Source: Viola odorata (taxonomy: Eukaryota; Streptophyta; Magnoliopsida; Malpighiales; Violaceae). From it: DNA of 64,000 bases. How positions within the stretch are numbered: position 1 is the stretch's first letter; each line of letters starts with the position of its first letter. Shown here in pieces: positions 40,868 through 53,410 of this stretch. Under the pieces are notes generated by a model. It ran no database searches and was not told where the DNA came from. It saw only the letters and a list, made by a program, of their open reading frames with translations. Position numbers and translations under genes: made by a program. The stretch spans positions 36,601,917 through 36,665,916 of the forward strand of contig OY829544.1 of assembly GCA_963691705.1 (NCBI GenBank), read 5' to 3'.

Positions 40868-42671
40868 ATGGCTTCTGATTCGGAGTCTACACAACCTCCG
40901 TCCTCTAGCATTCCTTTTGCGATTCCCCGATAACTTTTTCCCTTCGCTACTGCTGAAGTTTCTACCACGATGCAAGAGATTACTCCGGAATCTTCAGATC
41001 TCTCTTTTAGACCAACAGGAGGAACGCCCTCCTCCCAGATGAACATCCCTCTATCCCAGATGGCGGGATCCAGTTTCTCCACTCATCCTCCGAGGGGATT
41101 CATGTTGGATAGTGTAAACAACTCCCTCGCGAGAGAAATATCTGCCCTTCGTTCTCGGTTGGATTACTAGACCGAGCTGGCTGCAAGAATCGCGCCTGAT
41201 GTTTCTAGGTCGAGTGTTCCTCCCCAGGCTATTTTTACATCATCTATTGTCACCGAACGACCCTTATCACCTCCACAATGCAGAACCATTCTATTGACCT
41301 TGCCTACGACAACTACACCAACCAGCTTTGTGCAACTTGCTCATGGGCGAGTAGAGCCTTACGTGCCGCACGCGCTACAAATTCCCGTCTCTCAAGAGGA
41401 ACGACGGCTTGACGAGTACAGAGATCATTGGGACGGTCGGCGGGAGGAAATGGATAGAGACGTATCTCCCGAGCATAGTGAGAGATCGAGTAGCCGAAGA
41501 TACCAAACTCGTTCGCCAAGGAGTCGTCGCCGATCTCCAAGGCGTCGTCATACTCCCAATCCGCAGAACCGCAAGCGTCACCTGGAAGCGTCATCGTCTC
41601 GCAACACTCGCGAAATCCTGGACGACACCTCAGGCCACCCCTTCAGTCACCGCATAAGGTGCCACAGGGTCAGTCGACATGTGAAGCTCCCTACGGAGTC
41701 CTATTACGGCACTAAAGATCCCATTTCTCACCTTAACAAGGTGAAAGACTTCATGCAATTCCAAACCCACAGTGATGCGGCTTTGTGTCAAATATTTGTC
41801 ATGACATTGGTCGGAGTTGCACGCCTCTGGTTCGAGGGTCTTCTAGCAAAATCCATTAACAGTTTCTCGCAGCTGGAGTCTAAAGTTTCGAAGCCGGTTC
41901 AGTACCGCGGTCCCCATCAGAAAATCCGTTGCAGCGTTATTCGACATGTACAGGAAACCTCAGGAGTCTTTGAAAGATTTTCTCAGTCGTTTCGACCTGG
42001 AGATGTCGTTAACGCCAGATGTTACCATCTATTTCGCTGTGGAAGCCTTGAAGCGGAACTGTCGTTATGAGAAATTGCGAGACACGTTAATGGTGGAGCC
42101 CCCGGTAACTTTGGACGCGTTGAGACTGAAAGCTCATAATTACGCAAAAATTGAGGAAGAAGAAAACAGAGACAAAATTCGAAACGTGCCACAAAGCGTA
42201 CCTCAGGCTCCTAACGTTCCTAGTAACGCGATCCCTGATGGTCGTTTTGTAGATGATTACGCCCAACGAAAAGATCATATCCCAAAAACCTCCAACAGAT
42301 GAAGAGGCAACTCCTCAAGGGGAAGATTTGGTAACTCCCCTACTCGGCAGCAGGCAGATCCTCCCAAGGGCCGGATTTACGACCCAGACCTTCCTTCCCT
42401 TATATTGTCAAGGGCGGAAATCTTAGCAATTGTGGAACAGCGGAATCTCTCCATCCGTTATCCAGCTCCCGTAAAGCCAGGAGTAGTAATGGGAGGAAGA
42501 GAAAATGCTTTCTGCAAATTTCATAAAGTTAAAGGGCACTCTATAGACGCGTGCAGAGAATTAAAGCTGGCAATAGAGCGCTTGGTAGAAGAAGGATATC
42601 TCGAGGAATTTACCACTAAAGCAAGAGAAGAAGTCAGGAACAACCCGACAAACAGGACACCTAACAACTGA
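40868..42671 (+). pseudogene. gag of element G, with stops and a frameshift
   Basis: Starts ATGGCTTCTGATTCG at 40868. Domain order: a Ser/Pro-rich N-terminus, an Arg/Ser-rich stretch (about 41450-41600), the retrotransposon gag core with ARLWFEGL and SINSFSQLES, continuing in another frame as MYRKPQESLKDFLSRF, and a zinc-knuckle-like CKFHKVKGHSIDAC near 42515-42556. Breaks: TAA at 40931, TAG at 41168, a frameshift near 41885, TGA at 42300 and TGA at 42669. Each stop is one C-to-T step from CAA, CAG or CGA. The frame then runs on into protease. Confidence 0.88.
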
Positions 42672-43520
42672 CAGCAACCTCCTCGCGCTCCGGGAAATGA
42701 TAACACACCCGCTAGGAGAGGTAGGGAAACGCTTGTGATTGAAGAAGATAATTTTCCCATCATCAACATTATCGTTGGGGGCACACCGTACCTTGACGAG
42801 CCTGTACAGTTGACGCCCACAGTCGGAGACAAGCGGAATCGAAGGGGCGCGTTAATAAAAAGTGAAGCGATAAGTGCGTTGGATCGAATGGTGTTATCGT
42901 TCTCCGAGAAAGGCGTCGTGTTCCCATATAACGATGCACTGGTGGTTACGCCTGCCATCGATAACCACGGGGTTAGAAGAACTCTTGTTGATAACGGAAG
43001 CGCGGTTAATCTATTTTCGTTAGAGGCTTATAACCTCATGAAATGCCCTGATAACGAGCTGACACCGTGCAAGAAGTCGATAATTGGGGTAGATGGAGTC
43101 CCAATCCCTATGACTGGAGTCACAACGCTGCAAGTGCACTTTAGAGAAGACACGTCCAAACGGTCAGAGGAGTTATTATTTTTAGTCGTTGACCTCACCC
43201 TGCCCTATAACGCCATACTTGGGCGACCGTTCCTTAACCGTTTCGGGGCAGCGATTTCTCAAAAGTATTTGAGGTTGAAGTATCCCTCCTAGGATGGAGT
43301 GGTCTCAATCAAAGGCGATCAGAAATTGGCAGCTGAATGTTACCTACTCATGACTCAGAAGAGTTGTGATAGATATGTGTGTGTCATGGTGGATCCATAT
43401 GGGCAGAATGATGAGAAACACACTCAGCCTGTGGACAAGATGGTACCCGTACCAGTTAACGGGATCAGCGAGGTGAATTTCCTAGTTAGCGAAAAGCTCA
43501 GTCTAGTGGAAAACCTCTAA
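42672..43520 (+). pseudogene. Aspartic protease region of element G
   Basis: Same frame as the end of gag. The retropepsin-type site reads LVDNGSAVNLF (DNGS in place of DTG/DSG, usual for this lineage), with the second conserved block NAILGRPFLNRFGA. It would cut the polyprotein. Stops TAG at 43290 and TAA at 43518 interrupt it, so it is inactive. Confidence 0.85.
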
Positions 43521-45805
43521 TTAGCTCGACTATTGAACAAATATAAAGGAGAGTTCGCGTGGAAGCCTGTGGATATGCCTGGTATTTCGCGAGAAGTGGC
43601 GGAACACCGACTTAATGTCGACCCCGTGTGAAGCCGGTCCAACAGAAGCGAAGAGCGTTCTCTACGGAGAAGGCGTTAGCTATTGACAAGGAAGTGACGA
43701 AACTCCTAGACGCAGGCTTCATTCGCAAAGTCCAATATCCAACTTGGTTAGCTAACCCAGCTCTTGTTCCGAAGCCCAACGGAGACTAGCGTATGTGCAT
43801 CGACTTTACTGACCTGAACGATGCCTGTCCCAAAGATTGCTACCCGCTCTCTCGAATCGATCAGCTAGTCGATCAGACCGCCGGGTACACATATCTGAGC
43901 TCGTTAGACGCCAACTCCGGATATCATCAAATCCCTATGGTTGTCGAGGATGAAGAAAAGACCGCCTTCATCACTCCAAAAGCCACTTACTGCTACACGG
44001 CGATGCCGTTTGGGTTGAAGAATGCTGGAGCAACCTTCCAACGTATGGCGAATAAAATATTTGAAAAGCAAATCGGAAAGAATGTGGAATCCTACGTTGA
44101 CGACATATTGGTCAAAAGCCGAAGCTTCAAGGACCACTTGCTCGACTTGAAAGAAGTTTTTGACGTGATGAGAGAATACTAGATGAAGCTGAATCCCCGT
44201 AAATGCATGTTCGCATTCCAAACGGGAAAATTTTTGAGTTACGTGGTCCGTCAGAAAGGTATCCAACCCAACCCCTCGAAAGTCAAAGTTATCCAGGACA
44301 TGATATCTCCTCGAACTGTCAAGGAGGTACAAAAATTAACAGGGCGTGTTATCGCCCTAGGGCGGTTTATCTCCAAGCAGGGCGAGAGATGCCTTCCTTT
44401 TTTCAAGATCATACGCAAGAAAGCCCCCTTTGGGTGGACAACAGAATGTGAAGAGGCTTTTACGAGCTTGAAGGCCTATTTATCATCCGACTTATTGTTG
44501 ACAAGGCCAGAACCGGAGGACACCCTATGCTTATACCTCGGCGTTGCCGACGAAGTGGTTAGTGCCGTCCTCATTCATGACGATAACCATCTGCACTGCA
44601 CTGTCTACTTCGTAAGTCATGTTTTGAAAGATGCCGAGCTGCGGTATGGTCGCATTGAGAAAATAACGTTTGCGCTAATACAGGCCACGCGAAAAATGGA
44701 CAGATACCTCCAAGCCCATCCCGTCATCGTACTTACTGATCAGCCTTTGAAAAGGATATTTCAGAAACTTGAGTCTTCAGGAAGAATGTTGATTTGGGCC
44801 ATCGAACTTGAGCAATATGGGTTACGGTATAAAAACCGACCCTCCGTGAAAGCCCAAGTTCTAGCAGACTTCATAACCGAGTGTATCTTCATAGAGGACC
44901 CGTTAACGGACCTACCGGAAGAGGAAAAAGATGACTTGGATCTCCCGTTCCTTGAAACCTACACTGACTTGTGGGTCATTCATGTGGATGGAGCAAAGAA
45001 TCAGGAACTAGCCGGAGCCAGAATCTTCATCATTGGGCTGCACGACATACAGATACGATACGCCATCAGAATACTGCAACCGTTATCCAATAACGCAACG
45101 GAGTATGAGGCGTTACTGGCTGGACTCAGGATAGGAAGAAGCTTTTCTACCAAGGCTATACACGATACGGGAATGATGGGAGACTTACGACTAAAGATCT
45201 ATGGAGATTCCAAATTGATAATAGACCAAGTCTTGGGACACTCTCAGGCCAGAGAGCCCATCATGGTTCAGTACCTCTCTAAAGTGAAACGCGAGTTGCT
45301 AGAAATAAAGAAAAGTGGCATGCAGGTCAGCTTTGAGCACATCCCTCGAGAGGATAACGTTGAGGCAGACAGCCTGGCCAAACTCGCTGCAAATCCGGAA
45401 GCGTCCATACCTAAAGGCGTATACTACCGAGAAATATCGGTACCTTCCTTCATGGAAGAGCAAGCGTCGCTTTGTGTTGAAGAAATCGAAAACCACTGGC
45501 GAATCCCCATAATAAAATACGTGAAACATGAGGAGTTACCTGCGGATAACACCGAGGAAAAGAAAGTGCTGAAACAAGCGGCATGGTGTACATACTATGA
45601 CGGGGAACTAGTTTGGAGATGCTTTTCTCACCCAGCCGCCAAGTGTATAACAGAACAAGAAGGTCTTCATACCTTGCGAGAAATCCATGAAGGAATATGC
45701 GGCATGCACGCATCAGGCGGCACCTTGGCCACGCAATTTTTTAGGTCAGGATTCTATTGGCCTACTATTCGAAGATATTGCCACAATTATGTACAGACTT
45801 GTTAG
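43521..45805 (+). pseudogene. RT, RNase H and second RNase H of element G
   Basis: RT blocks in order: TWLANPALVPKPNG, MCIDFTDLNDACPKD, LSSLDANSGYHQIPM, MPFGLKNAGATFQRM, and catalytic YVDDILVKS (44092-44118). RNase H follows (VADEVVSAVLIHDD to LTDQPLKRIF), then the archaeal-type second RNase H (WVIHVDGAKN, NNATEYEALLAGLRIG, KIYGDSKLIIDQVLG at about 44970-45240), typical of Tat elements. The start of the integrase zinc region is at the end. Breaks: a one-base loss near 43630, TAG at 43787, TAG at 44180 and TAG at 45803. The 44183-45803 stretch is 540 codons without a stop. Confidence 0.92.
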
Positions 45806-46672
45806 AAGTGTCAGGAGTTCTCTAAGATTCCTCGACAACCCGCCGCGGAAATCTCTGAAATTGTGGCCCCTTGTCCTTTCGTGAAATGGGGGGTCGATAT
45901 CCTAGGACCGTTTCCAAAGGCAAGGTCTCAACTAAAATTTGTGGTCGTGGCGGTAGATTACTTCACAAAATGGGCAGAAGCGGAAGCGGTTACCAACATC
46001 ACAATGGAGAAAATTTAGCGTTTCTTTAAACACTAAGTTATCATGCGGTTTGGTGTACCCCGTGTGTTAGTCAGCGATAACGGGACGCAATTCACCAGCC
46101 AATTCTTTAGAGACCAATGCGCGGAATTCCAGATCGAACAAAGGTTCTCTTCCGTGGCTCATCCGCAGACCAATGGTCAAACGGAGTGACAAATCGAAGC
46201 ATTCTCAACGGCATTAAGAAAAACTTGGAAGGATCTAAAAAGAAATGGGCAGACGAGCTACCGTATTGACCTTCGGCACCGAGGCCGTCACACAGGTGGA
46301 GATCGGTACTATGAGCCTACGAGTGGCGTACTTCAGGGAGGAGCTGGATGAGGAGAGGTTGTGAGTAAACCTCGACGCGTTACCAGAATGGCATGAGGAA
46401 GCTCTTCTGAAAATGCTCCATTATAAACAAAAAATAGCGCCTTATCACAATAGGCGCGTCAAAGAACGACTGCTAAAAGCAGGCGATTTGGTACTCAGAG
46501 ACAAACGAGCCGCCGGACAGCGCATGGGGAAACTAAGTCTGAACTGGGATGGCCCATACCGCGTTACCGCGTTATCGGAAAGGGGGCGTACGACCTGGAA
46601 GTGCTTGACGATACTCCCTTACCTAACTCTTGGAATATTGCTCGTTTGAAATTATACCATGCTAGATTTTGA
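45806..46672 (+). pseudogene. Integrase of element G, with an internal deletion
   Basis: KCQEFSKIP continues the HHCC region; the DDE core has WGVDILGPFP, RVLVSDNGTQFTSQFF and VAHPQTNGQTE. Directly after DELPY (about 46268) the text jumps to FGTEAVTQVEIG: about 20 codons usually found here (the WAYRTT..GETPFSL region) are lost and the frame shifts. The C-terminal chromatin-proximal domain (AGDLVLR, KLSLNWDGPYRVT, then DTPLPNSWNIARLKLYHARF) ends with TGA at 46670-46672. Stops at 46016 and 46034 also occur. Confidence 0.85.
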
Positions 46673-46796
46673 TATATCTCTGCACCTTTTTGCTAACGCC
46701 AGCCCTAACGTGCGCTAACACTTGAATATAAAATATTCTTGTCTGTTTTGTGGCTGTTGACTATGTGCAGATGATAAATGAAGAAGGGTGCCAGGA

Positions 46797-47310
46797 GTGA
46801 AAAGTCTTATCCTTGTGACGGCCGATCCTGATCAGACGACTCACTAAGTTGAGGGCACGCCCTGACATACGCAAAAATAAGTGTCGGAAGTGAAAAGTCC
46901 TATCCTTGGGGGCAGCCGCGTTAACACAGGTGGGCCGCTAAGATGAGGCACGTTCCGACACCCCTGGGAGTGCAAAGTCCTATCCTTGTGGCAACCGTGC
47001 TAACACATGCGGCACACAAAGATGAGGCACGTCCCAGCTTCTCTGGGAGTGAAAAGTCCTATCCTTGTAACCGGGCTAACACAGACAGTTCACAAAGATG
47101 TGGCACGCCCTAGAGAGATAGTAACTCCATAATGGAAGTGAAAAGTCCTATCCTTGTGATGACCGGCCTAATACAGACGACTCACTAAGACGAGGCACGA
47201 CTCCGGGATGCAAGGTCAACGCCTGGATGTGAAAAGTCCTATCCTTGTGATTGCTGGTCTTGATCAGACAGCTAACTAAGATGAGGCACTGTCTGGGCCG
47301 ACCGTGGAAA
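46797..47310. repeat. Tandem repeat downstream of pol in element G, six copies
   Basis: GTGAAAAGTCCTATCCTTG (with small changes) begins at 46797, 46890, 46970, 47049, 47138 and 47229, spacings 93, 80, 79, 89 and 91 bp. Each unit also has a TAAGATGAGGCACG-like phrase. Not coding. Confidence 0.88.
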
Positions 47311-47330
47311 TTTGGAAATGCGGAAAGAAA

Positions 47331-47468
47331 TCGCGAAATCCTAGTGAGTAACCAGATGGGAAATCCCTGGTGAAGATGGTTGGTTGAGAAAGCGATATGT
47401 CGCGAAATCCCAGCGAGTAACCAGATGGGAAATGCCTGGTGAAGATGGCTGGTTGAGAAAGCGACACG
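47331..47468. repeat. 69-bp direct duplication in element G
   Basis: TCGCGAAATCC at 47331 and 47400 starts two near-identical units that include GAGTAACCAGATGGGAAAT and GGTTGAGAAAGCGA. Confidence 0.85.
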
Positions 47469-48233
47469 GATAATGCTAACGACACTTGGATACGGAGGCG
47501 CGACGGCTCCTAAATAGTAATTAACGTCTAATTATCGCACAATATTTTGACTAATGCCCTAATGCGTCGACTGAGAATGTGCAGGACATTGTGGAAATGA
47601 GTGGGAGATTGACGCCCACGCAAGCGATAGCATCATGTGGCCTGTCATTGCGACGAGTACAAGATCAATGGCCCGCGTTCTTGTCACCTCGGTTAGGGAA
47701 ATACAGTCAGAGGGACGCACGCGTGTGGTCCCCTCTTGGGTATCTATTCTTACGGAAAGGGATAAGTCTGCGCTTATCTATATAGAATTCGTAATCTATA
47801 TAGAATTGTTCGTCGCTGGTCAAGAATATCTACGTCAGCACGATATCGTTATAAAAATGCTCATCCTAGACGAAGTCTTATGGATTGAGTTATCTCTTCA
47901 GCGGTGTAACGCCTCCGGAAGGATACTGCCGGTTTGAAGGCGCGCGCGGATATACGCCACGCGTCATGGATAATATTGATTATAAGTCATTCCTATGAGT
48001 TCTAGTTCTTAAGCTATCTGCTAAGCAGCGTTATTCTACACCGACACTAAAATACGCATGATTAAGTCATGTCGCGTTGTCCGACGTGGTATTCATTATC
48101 AGCGTTTGTGATCCTACAGATTATATGGTTATCTCATTTTCTGGCGGAATTGTGTTATCCTGCCTCGGCAACTATCTTACCATAGAAGCTGAGAGAAAAG
48201 GAGATGGTGGGAAAGGGATCAGTCACGAAAAGA

Positions 48234-48236
<3 letters not shown>
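47469..48236. other. Non-coding part of element G 3' region
   Basis: No convincing coding frame in either strand. It separates the sense repeats from the antisense units. Confidence 0.45.

Positions 48237-48319
<83 letters not shown>
48237..48319. repeat. (AT)n microsatellite
   Basis: About 83 bp of uninterrupted AT dinucleotide immediately beyond the 3' end of the first antisense gene. Likely length-variable and able to form a hairpin. Confidence 0.98.
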
Positions 48320-48322
<3 letters not shown>

Positions 48323-48428
48323 ATAACTGTTCAAGAAACCCGCAAGGGGCTACGAAAGGCAAAAAACCCTCAAGAGTGAACAACAAAAATGGGTGGTACT
48401 CGATATCCAAAAAGGGCGATAAAAGCGC

Positions 48429-50862
48429 CTATCGCTCGGCAGCCTCGCTGTCCCCTTGCCCTTCGTTACCCCCCATCCTCTCTCGGTGAAAGCGGTCATC
48501 TGTAAGATCCCCTGATCCCTTCCGAAAAGCGTCAATGAGAGCCTCAGCGTCATACATATCCTCCCCGTGAATATCCACGGAGCAGTTGGACATGATGCGG
48601 GTCATATTCTCAATGTACCATTTGCCCTTCTCAGATGACTCTCTTTAACACGACTTTTTCCTCTTGTAATGCCGCTTTTGCAGCTCTCTCTGCCGTCAGA
48701 GCAGCCTCAAAATTAGACACCTTAGTAGCCTCTTGCTCCCTGGCCACCTTCAAATCTTTCTTGCCCATCGCCAAGGCTATCATCAACCTTTGACATTCCC
48801 CTGACAGTTTCTTCCTTTCTTCCCGCTCCTTAGCAAACTCCTCAGAAAGTTGGTAATGGGCAGTGGAAAGCTTATCCGCGGTAGAAGTAAGGGAGCTAAC
48901 CTTTTGCGACATGTGCAGTGACCAATAGTGGAACTGAGAGAAGGAAGAAAACAAGGTGGAGTGTACCATACCCATCTGCTAGTCAACAGTCCGAGTGAGA
49001 AATGCCTCCCTCTCCTCATGGGACGTTAACGCATAAGTAGACAAGAAAGAGGAAATCCCCGCAGAACTATCTCCCCCAGCGGCCGCGAACCCAACTATGC
49101 GCAAGTTGCTCAAGTCAACCTGATGGGTAACGGGACCAGACTCGCCCAATGAACTTAAATTGGCCATGAGATGGGGCGTGGTATCACCACCAGGATGATA
49201 CATTGAGGCACTGGAAGGAACAAAGTGCAGGGTAGGCGGAGATGGAGGTTGATTGGAAGAAGTGCCCCCATGAAGCCCAAAAGAACCATGAGGTTGAAAG
49301 GGCAGAAAATCGACCCCCGTAAAGTCCTCAGTGAAGCCCAAGATAGTCGAATAGGAAGGAGGAAGCGAGGAGCTAAGAGAATTGGGCGAAGCGTCAAAAG
49401 ACCCAGAAACACCCATAGTCCCCAAAGGGTCAGAAGACTGACCGCCAAAAGGCGACATCGAAGCAAAAATGGTAGCGTTGTCCCCTTCATTGATGACGGG
49501 ACCCGTTGGCAAACTCGTATTTTCCCCATCAAGCCGCTGCCTCTTGCCAGAACGTCGAAGTATATGGCCTAGGTCCATGTCGTCCGGTGGCGGTAACTGG
49601 GTAGAGGCAACAACGGTATCCTGCTGAGAGAAACATTAAGAAGAATAAGAAAACAAAAGAAAATGCCAAAGAGCGTTAAGAAGCAATGATTGAGATAATG
49701 CGATTATAAAAGAAACACATACAGTAACAGTGTCGTTAACCGGCACCTCCAAAGAAGTTACCGTGTCTGAAGAAAGAGTAAGGGCGGCAACGCGTACTGT
49801 CTTCTTCTTTTTCTTCTTTGGGGGAGCCCGGGAAGAAGACGCTTGAACAGAAGCGATGGCAACGGATACAACCAGAATAGAAACCGAAATGGTAGCAACC
49901 CCCTCACCAACCGAAGTAGAAGGCGTTTGGATGGGATTCGCAGCCACAGTAAGCGATACAACTGGGTTGACAGCCTCAGCGACAACAGCGGTGGCGGTGG
50001 CAGCGACAGCAACCTCCTCTTGCTCTCTTCTCCTTTGAGCCCTTCTTTCCCGCCTCCTAATGCTTTCAGGCTTCCAACCAGGCTTAGGAGCTACACAATC
50101 ACGATATAATGTCAGCATTAGTATCGTCTGAAATAACAAAGAAAATGACGTAACACTCACTCTCAACACAGGCTCGAATATCGGTCCCGCACGCGAGAGT
50201 GCGAGTGTGGACATAGACCTCCAACTCAAGCAGCTTGTCCAACTAGCTTTGCTCAGGCGGAGGAAGAATCCCCCATTGGCCCCAAGCACTATCCCTGATA
50301 TCGTGATTAACACCAGTCCGCCACTAGGGGCTTGGCAATTCAACGACAAAAAAATCTTCTTTCCAATCTTCAATGGAAGACTCAAGGTGCAAGAGCTTCC
50401 AAGTGAAGGGTTTAAGAGAGTCATCATCATAACGGGGCGATATCGCTAACACACCCTTACGGCTATACAGTTGAAAAAGTGACTTAAGCAACAAAAGGGA
50501 AGGAGAGTTAATCCCTTTGTATCTACAGAGTTGGAGAAACGCATAAACGCAATAGTACGCGTTGGGAGCTAACTGAACGGGATTCACATCCAGAGCAATA
50601 AACAACCTTTTGATGAAAGGATCAAGAGGAAATTTGAATTCATAGCCAAACATCTTGGCATACAAGAGCCTGTTGTTGCCAGGCATCACACTATTGAGGC
50701 GAAGCGAATCGAAAGCAACAGAAACCTTATAATCCTCAGGGATATGGGCATTGTGCTTAGATAAATGATCTTGAAGTATGGATGAGGAGGTGATGGCGGT
50801 GGCAGTACTCTCAATTTTTACTCATCAACAGATTTGGTTTGAGAACGACGAGTTCTAGCCAT
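48429..50862 (-). pseudogene. Antisense ORF 1 of element G (gypsy-type transposon domain, coiled coil)
   Basis: Starts MARTRRSQTKSVDE at 50862. After a 2-nt frame break near 50819 comes a domain resembling the Pfam 'putative gypsy type transposon' family: MFGYEFKFPLDPFIKRL, then PNAYYCVYAFLQLCRYKGI. Probable intron 1 is about 50160-50091 and intron 2 about 49721-49624 (GTATGTG donor, TTTCTCTCAG acceptor). Exon 2 is Ala/Val-rich with a KKKKKK run (possible nuclear signal), exon 3 is Ser/Pro-rich. The C-terminal part (48631-48975) is a likely coiled coil, and the frame can be followed to a stop at 48429. In-frame TAGs lie at 50324, 50243 and 48979. Function unknown; antisense frames of this kind are known from Tat elements. 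Confidence 0.75.
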
Positions 50863-51013
50863 GGCAAAAATAAAGAGACAGATGAGGATAGAAATACCTT
50901 TCTAGAGGAGAAACTCAAAACACCCAGACGATGGAAAGAAAAAACACAAGTCGGCTCGAGAGGGAGAAGCGAAAATAGAATTACAAAAGAGGGAAAAAGA
51001 AACATGCATCGGG

Positions 51014-51020
51014 TTTTATA
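51014..51020 (-). promoter_or_regulatory. TATA box of antisense ORF 1
   Basis: TATAAAA on the minus strand, 152 bp before the ORF 1 start, followed by a pyrimidine-rich leader. This suggests an independent antisense promoter inside the element. Confidence 0.5.
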
Positions 51021-51532
51021 ACCCTAGCAGATAGACAAAATGACTGTTGTAACAATCGTCGCGTGTGTGACGCGTTATAAGGAAAAGACATAAGCAATGA
51101 GTACGATCCTAGAAAAGCGAGAAGACGCTTCGACCTCGTCAGTCCCTAGGGCACGCCAACCCCTATCGTCTCCGCAAACAGACACGTGTATTCTAGCCAT
51201 CATGACTTCTCTCTCACATTAATGAGGGAATCTCGAGCATTAAATGCTTTGAAAAATGGAATCGATTTTCAAATCAAGACAAGCGCAATAACACGAAGAC
51301 CAAGATAACGCGGCGCAACGTCAACTCCACGGGCAACTGTTGAGATAACGCAAAAGAAAGAGATAACGCTACGAAGATCAATCATTATTCAAAGGAGAAT
51401 CCTAAATGCTGTTACAAGGCAGGCGTTATTAGTTATTACAAACCAAATGGGATTAATGTTCGGAATAAGAAAGAAATAGTAACGGAGATGAGAGAAGCTC
51501 TTGACATCCTCCGCGGCATCAACACCGTCCGA

Positions 51533-53410
51533 TTACAGGAGCGCCGCGACATCGCCCCCATCGCCTCCCTCCTCCTCTCCCAAAGGAAGAAAACCTTCTT
51601 CACTCACGTCTATTTCGTTCATTTTTTCAGAGGCATAATCGGCTATCTTAGCAGGATCAAAAGACCCACTGCGATAGTAGTCCGCGAACCCGGAGGTAAA
51701 GGCCCGCACGACTCTCTTCTTCCACCAGTTTATCTTTGAAGGCACCTTTGCCTGATCCGCGTTACAAGCCAATATATCTTCATGAAGAAGAGAATTTTTC
51801 TTGTCAGCCGACACCAGCTCTGCCTCCAACAACCCAACTTTGGCCTTCCCCTTAACCAACTCTGCCTCTAGTAACTCAACTTTGGCTTTCCCCTTAGACT
51901 TCTCCCTTGCAAGTTCGGCGCGACAATCATTCAGGTCCACCAGGGTACGAGTCTAAAGTCGTGTCAACTCCTTCACTTTAATCAAGGCGGCATCCAACCG
52001 CCCCTCCGAGTCAGGCGAACCTCGAAGCTTGTCACCATGAGCCTCAAGAAAGTAATGGACTTGGCGGAAGCCGACCAGTGGGTCATTCAGAACACGTGCG
52101 TGCTGAATATCGGGGGGAAGCCGCAGCAACTCTTCTTTATCCTTAGGCGAGCCAAATATTTCACCTACCAGGAAGGTTGACGGCTGGTCTCGCGATAATG
52201 GGTTCGACACCCCTAAGGCACGAAGCCCGCTAGTGCCAAAGGTTGATAAATTCAATTGATAAGAAGGAACCCCTTGAGGACCCTGAGGAGAAAGGTTGGC
52301 GATAAGAGAGGGAGCGGAGCCCTTGACAGAATCATCGATGCCTGAAATAGAAGTAAAGAATAACGGTTGTGGACCCCCAGTCGGTGGGTCAGGAAGTGCG
52401 CTTGGGCCAGGAGCTGGCATTACCACGTCAGGAATGCAAGAAGAAATAGGAGAGTTAGGGATGTCAGTTGGCGGAAGCGAATCTGCCGCTACTGGAGCTT
52501 CAGTAAACTTAGGAGGGAAGACAGTTGACGCCTCAGTCACTCTTGTTGTTTGAGATGTGCTCGCCACCGTAGACACATCAACCCTCATGATAGGGACCTC
52601 GTCAACCTTTTTGGAAGAAATCCCAGTGGCCAGATTGTCTTTCTCCACTCTGAGTTTCTTTCGTTGAGTCGAGGAAGCATGACGAAGCTCTGTCTCGATA
52701 TCCATATCCTCGCTGTCATTGTCAATTATCCTAGTAACGGGTCGACTCAAATTTATTCCTTTGCCCCAAACCGGTATCCAATTGTCAAGGAAACGAGAGG
52801 CTCGAGCAGAGATACCGCGTCCTCCTCCTGCGACTGTCTTAGTTCTCCTTTTCTTCGGCGGAGCACTTTGGGCACTCTGATTGCTGGGACCCTCGGGTGG
52901 TGGAGAAGCTGGCAGCGTTTGGAGCGGTACTACGTTCAAAGGAGCGTCATTCCCCCTAGACGATTGACCCTCAGTGTTTTCTGCCAAGGAAAGGTGTTAG
53001 AACAACAAGCGAATCAGAGCAATAATGCAGATTAAGTTGACGGATGGAGTGAAGATACCCTTCATCTTGCAAGCGCGAAGGAAAGCATAAATCCCACACC
53101 AAGAAGAAGGAGTTATCAGGGTGGGATTAAGATCATATTGGCGCAACAATTTCTCTACAGAGGTATGAATTGGGAGACGAAAGCCATAAAGGAACATCTT
53201 AAAGTAAACCATTATATACTTTCTCCACACCGGATCGTGAAGCCGCTGACCGTCCTCGGGAATGAAAGGGGAATAGTTAGGGGGAAAGAAGACACCGTGA
53301 CCCTCTAATTCGACCTTCAGAACCGTCGGACAAGAGAAAATACTGGGTGTTCTTTCGATTTCTAGATCTAAGGGTCTCTGAAAACCCTTGGTAGCTCTAG
53401 TGTGATGCAT
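51533..53410 (-). pseudogene. Antisense ORF 2 of element G (paralogue of ORF 1)
   Basis: Starts MHHTRATKGFQ at 53410. Exon 1 has FLYGFRLPIHTSVEKLL and PSSWCGIYAFLRACKMKGIF, aligning with the same block of ORF 1, so the two look like ancient duplicates. A probable short intron ends in TTGGCAG near 52982. Exon 2 (to 51953) is Ser/Pro/Thr-rich with a basic PPKKRRTK patch. After an in-frame TAG at 51953 the same frame continues with a Lys/Glu-rich, repeated coiled coil (KSKGKAKVELLEAELV, KGKAKVGLLEAELV) and ends in an acidic tail at 51533. A weak TTTAAAAG box is at 53601-53608. Function unknown. Confidence 0.75.

Noticed and set aside
41313..41657. Alternative frames over the gag Arg/Ser-rich region
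   Set aside because: Shadow of the gag frame, which is supported by flanking gag motifs in the same frame.
49225..49572. Plus-strand Arg/Lys-rich open frame opposite antisense ORF 1
   Set aside because: It is the complement of the Ser/Pro-rich exon; composition is explained by the antisense coding strand.
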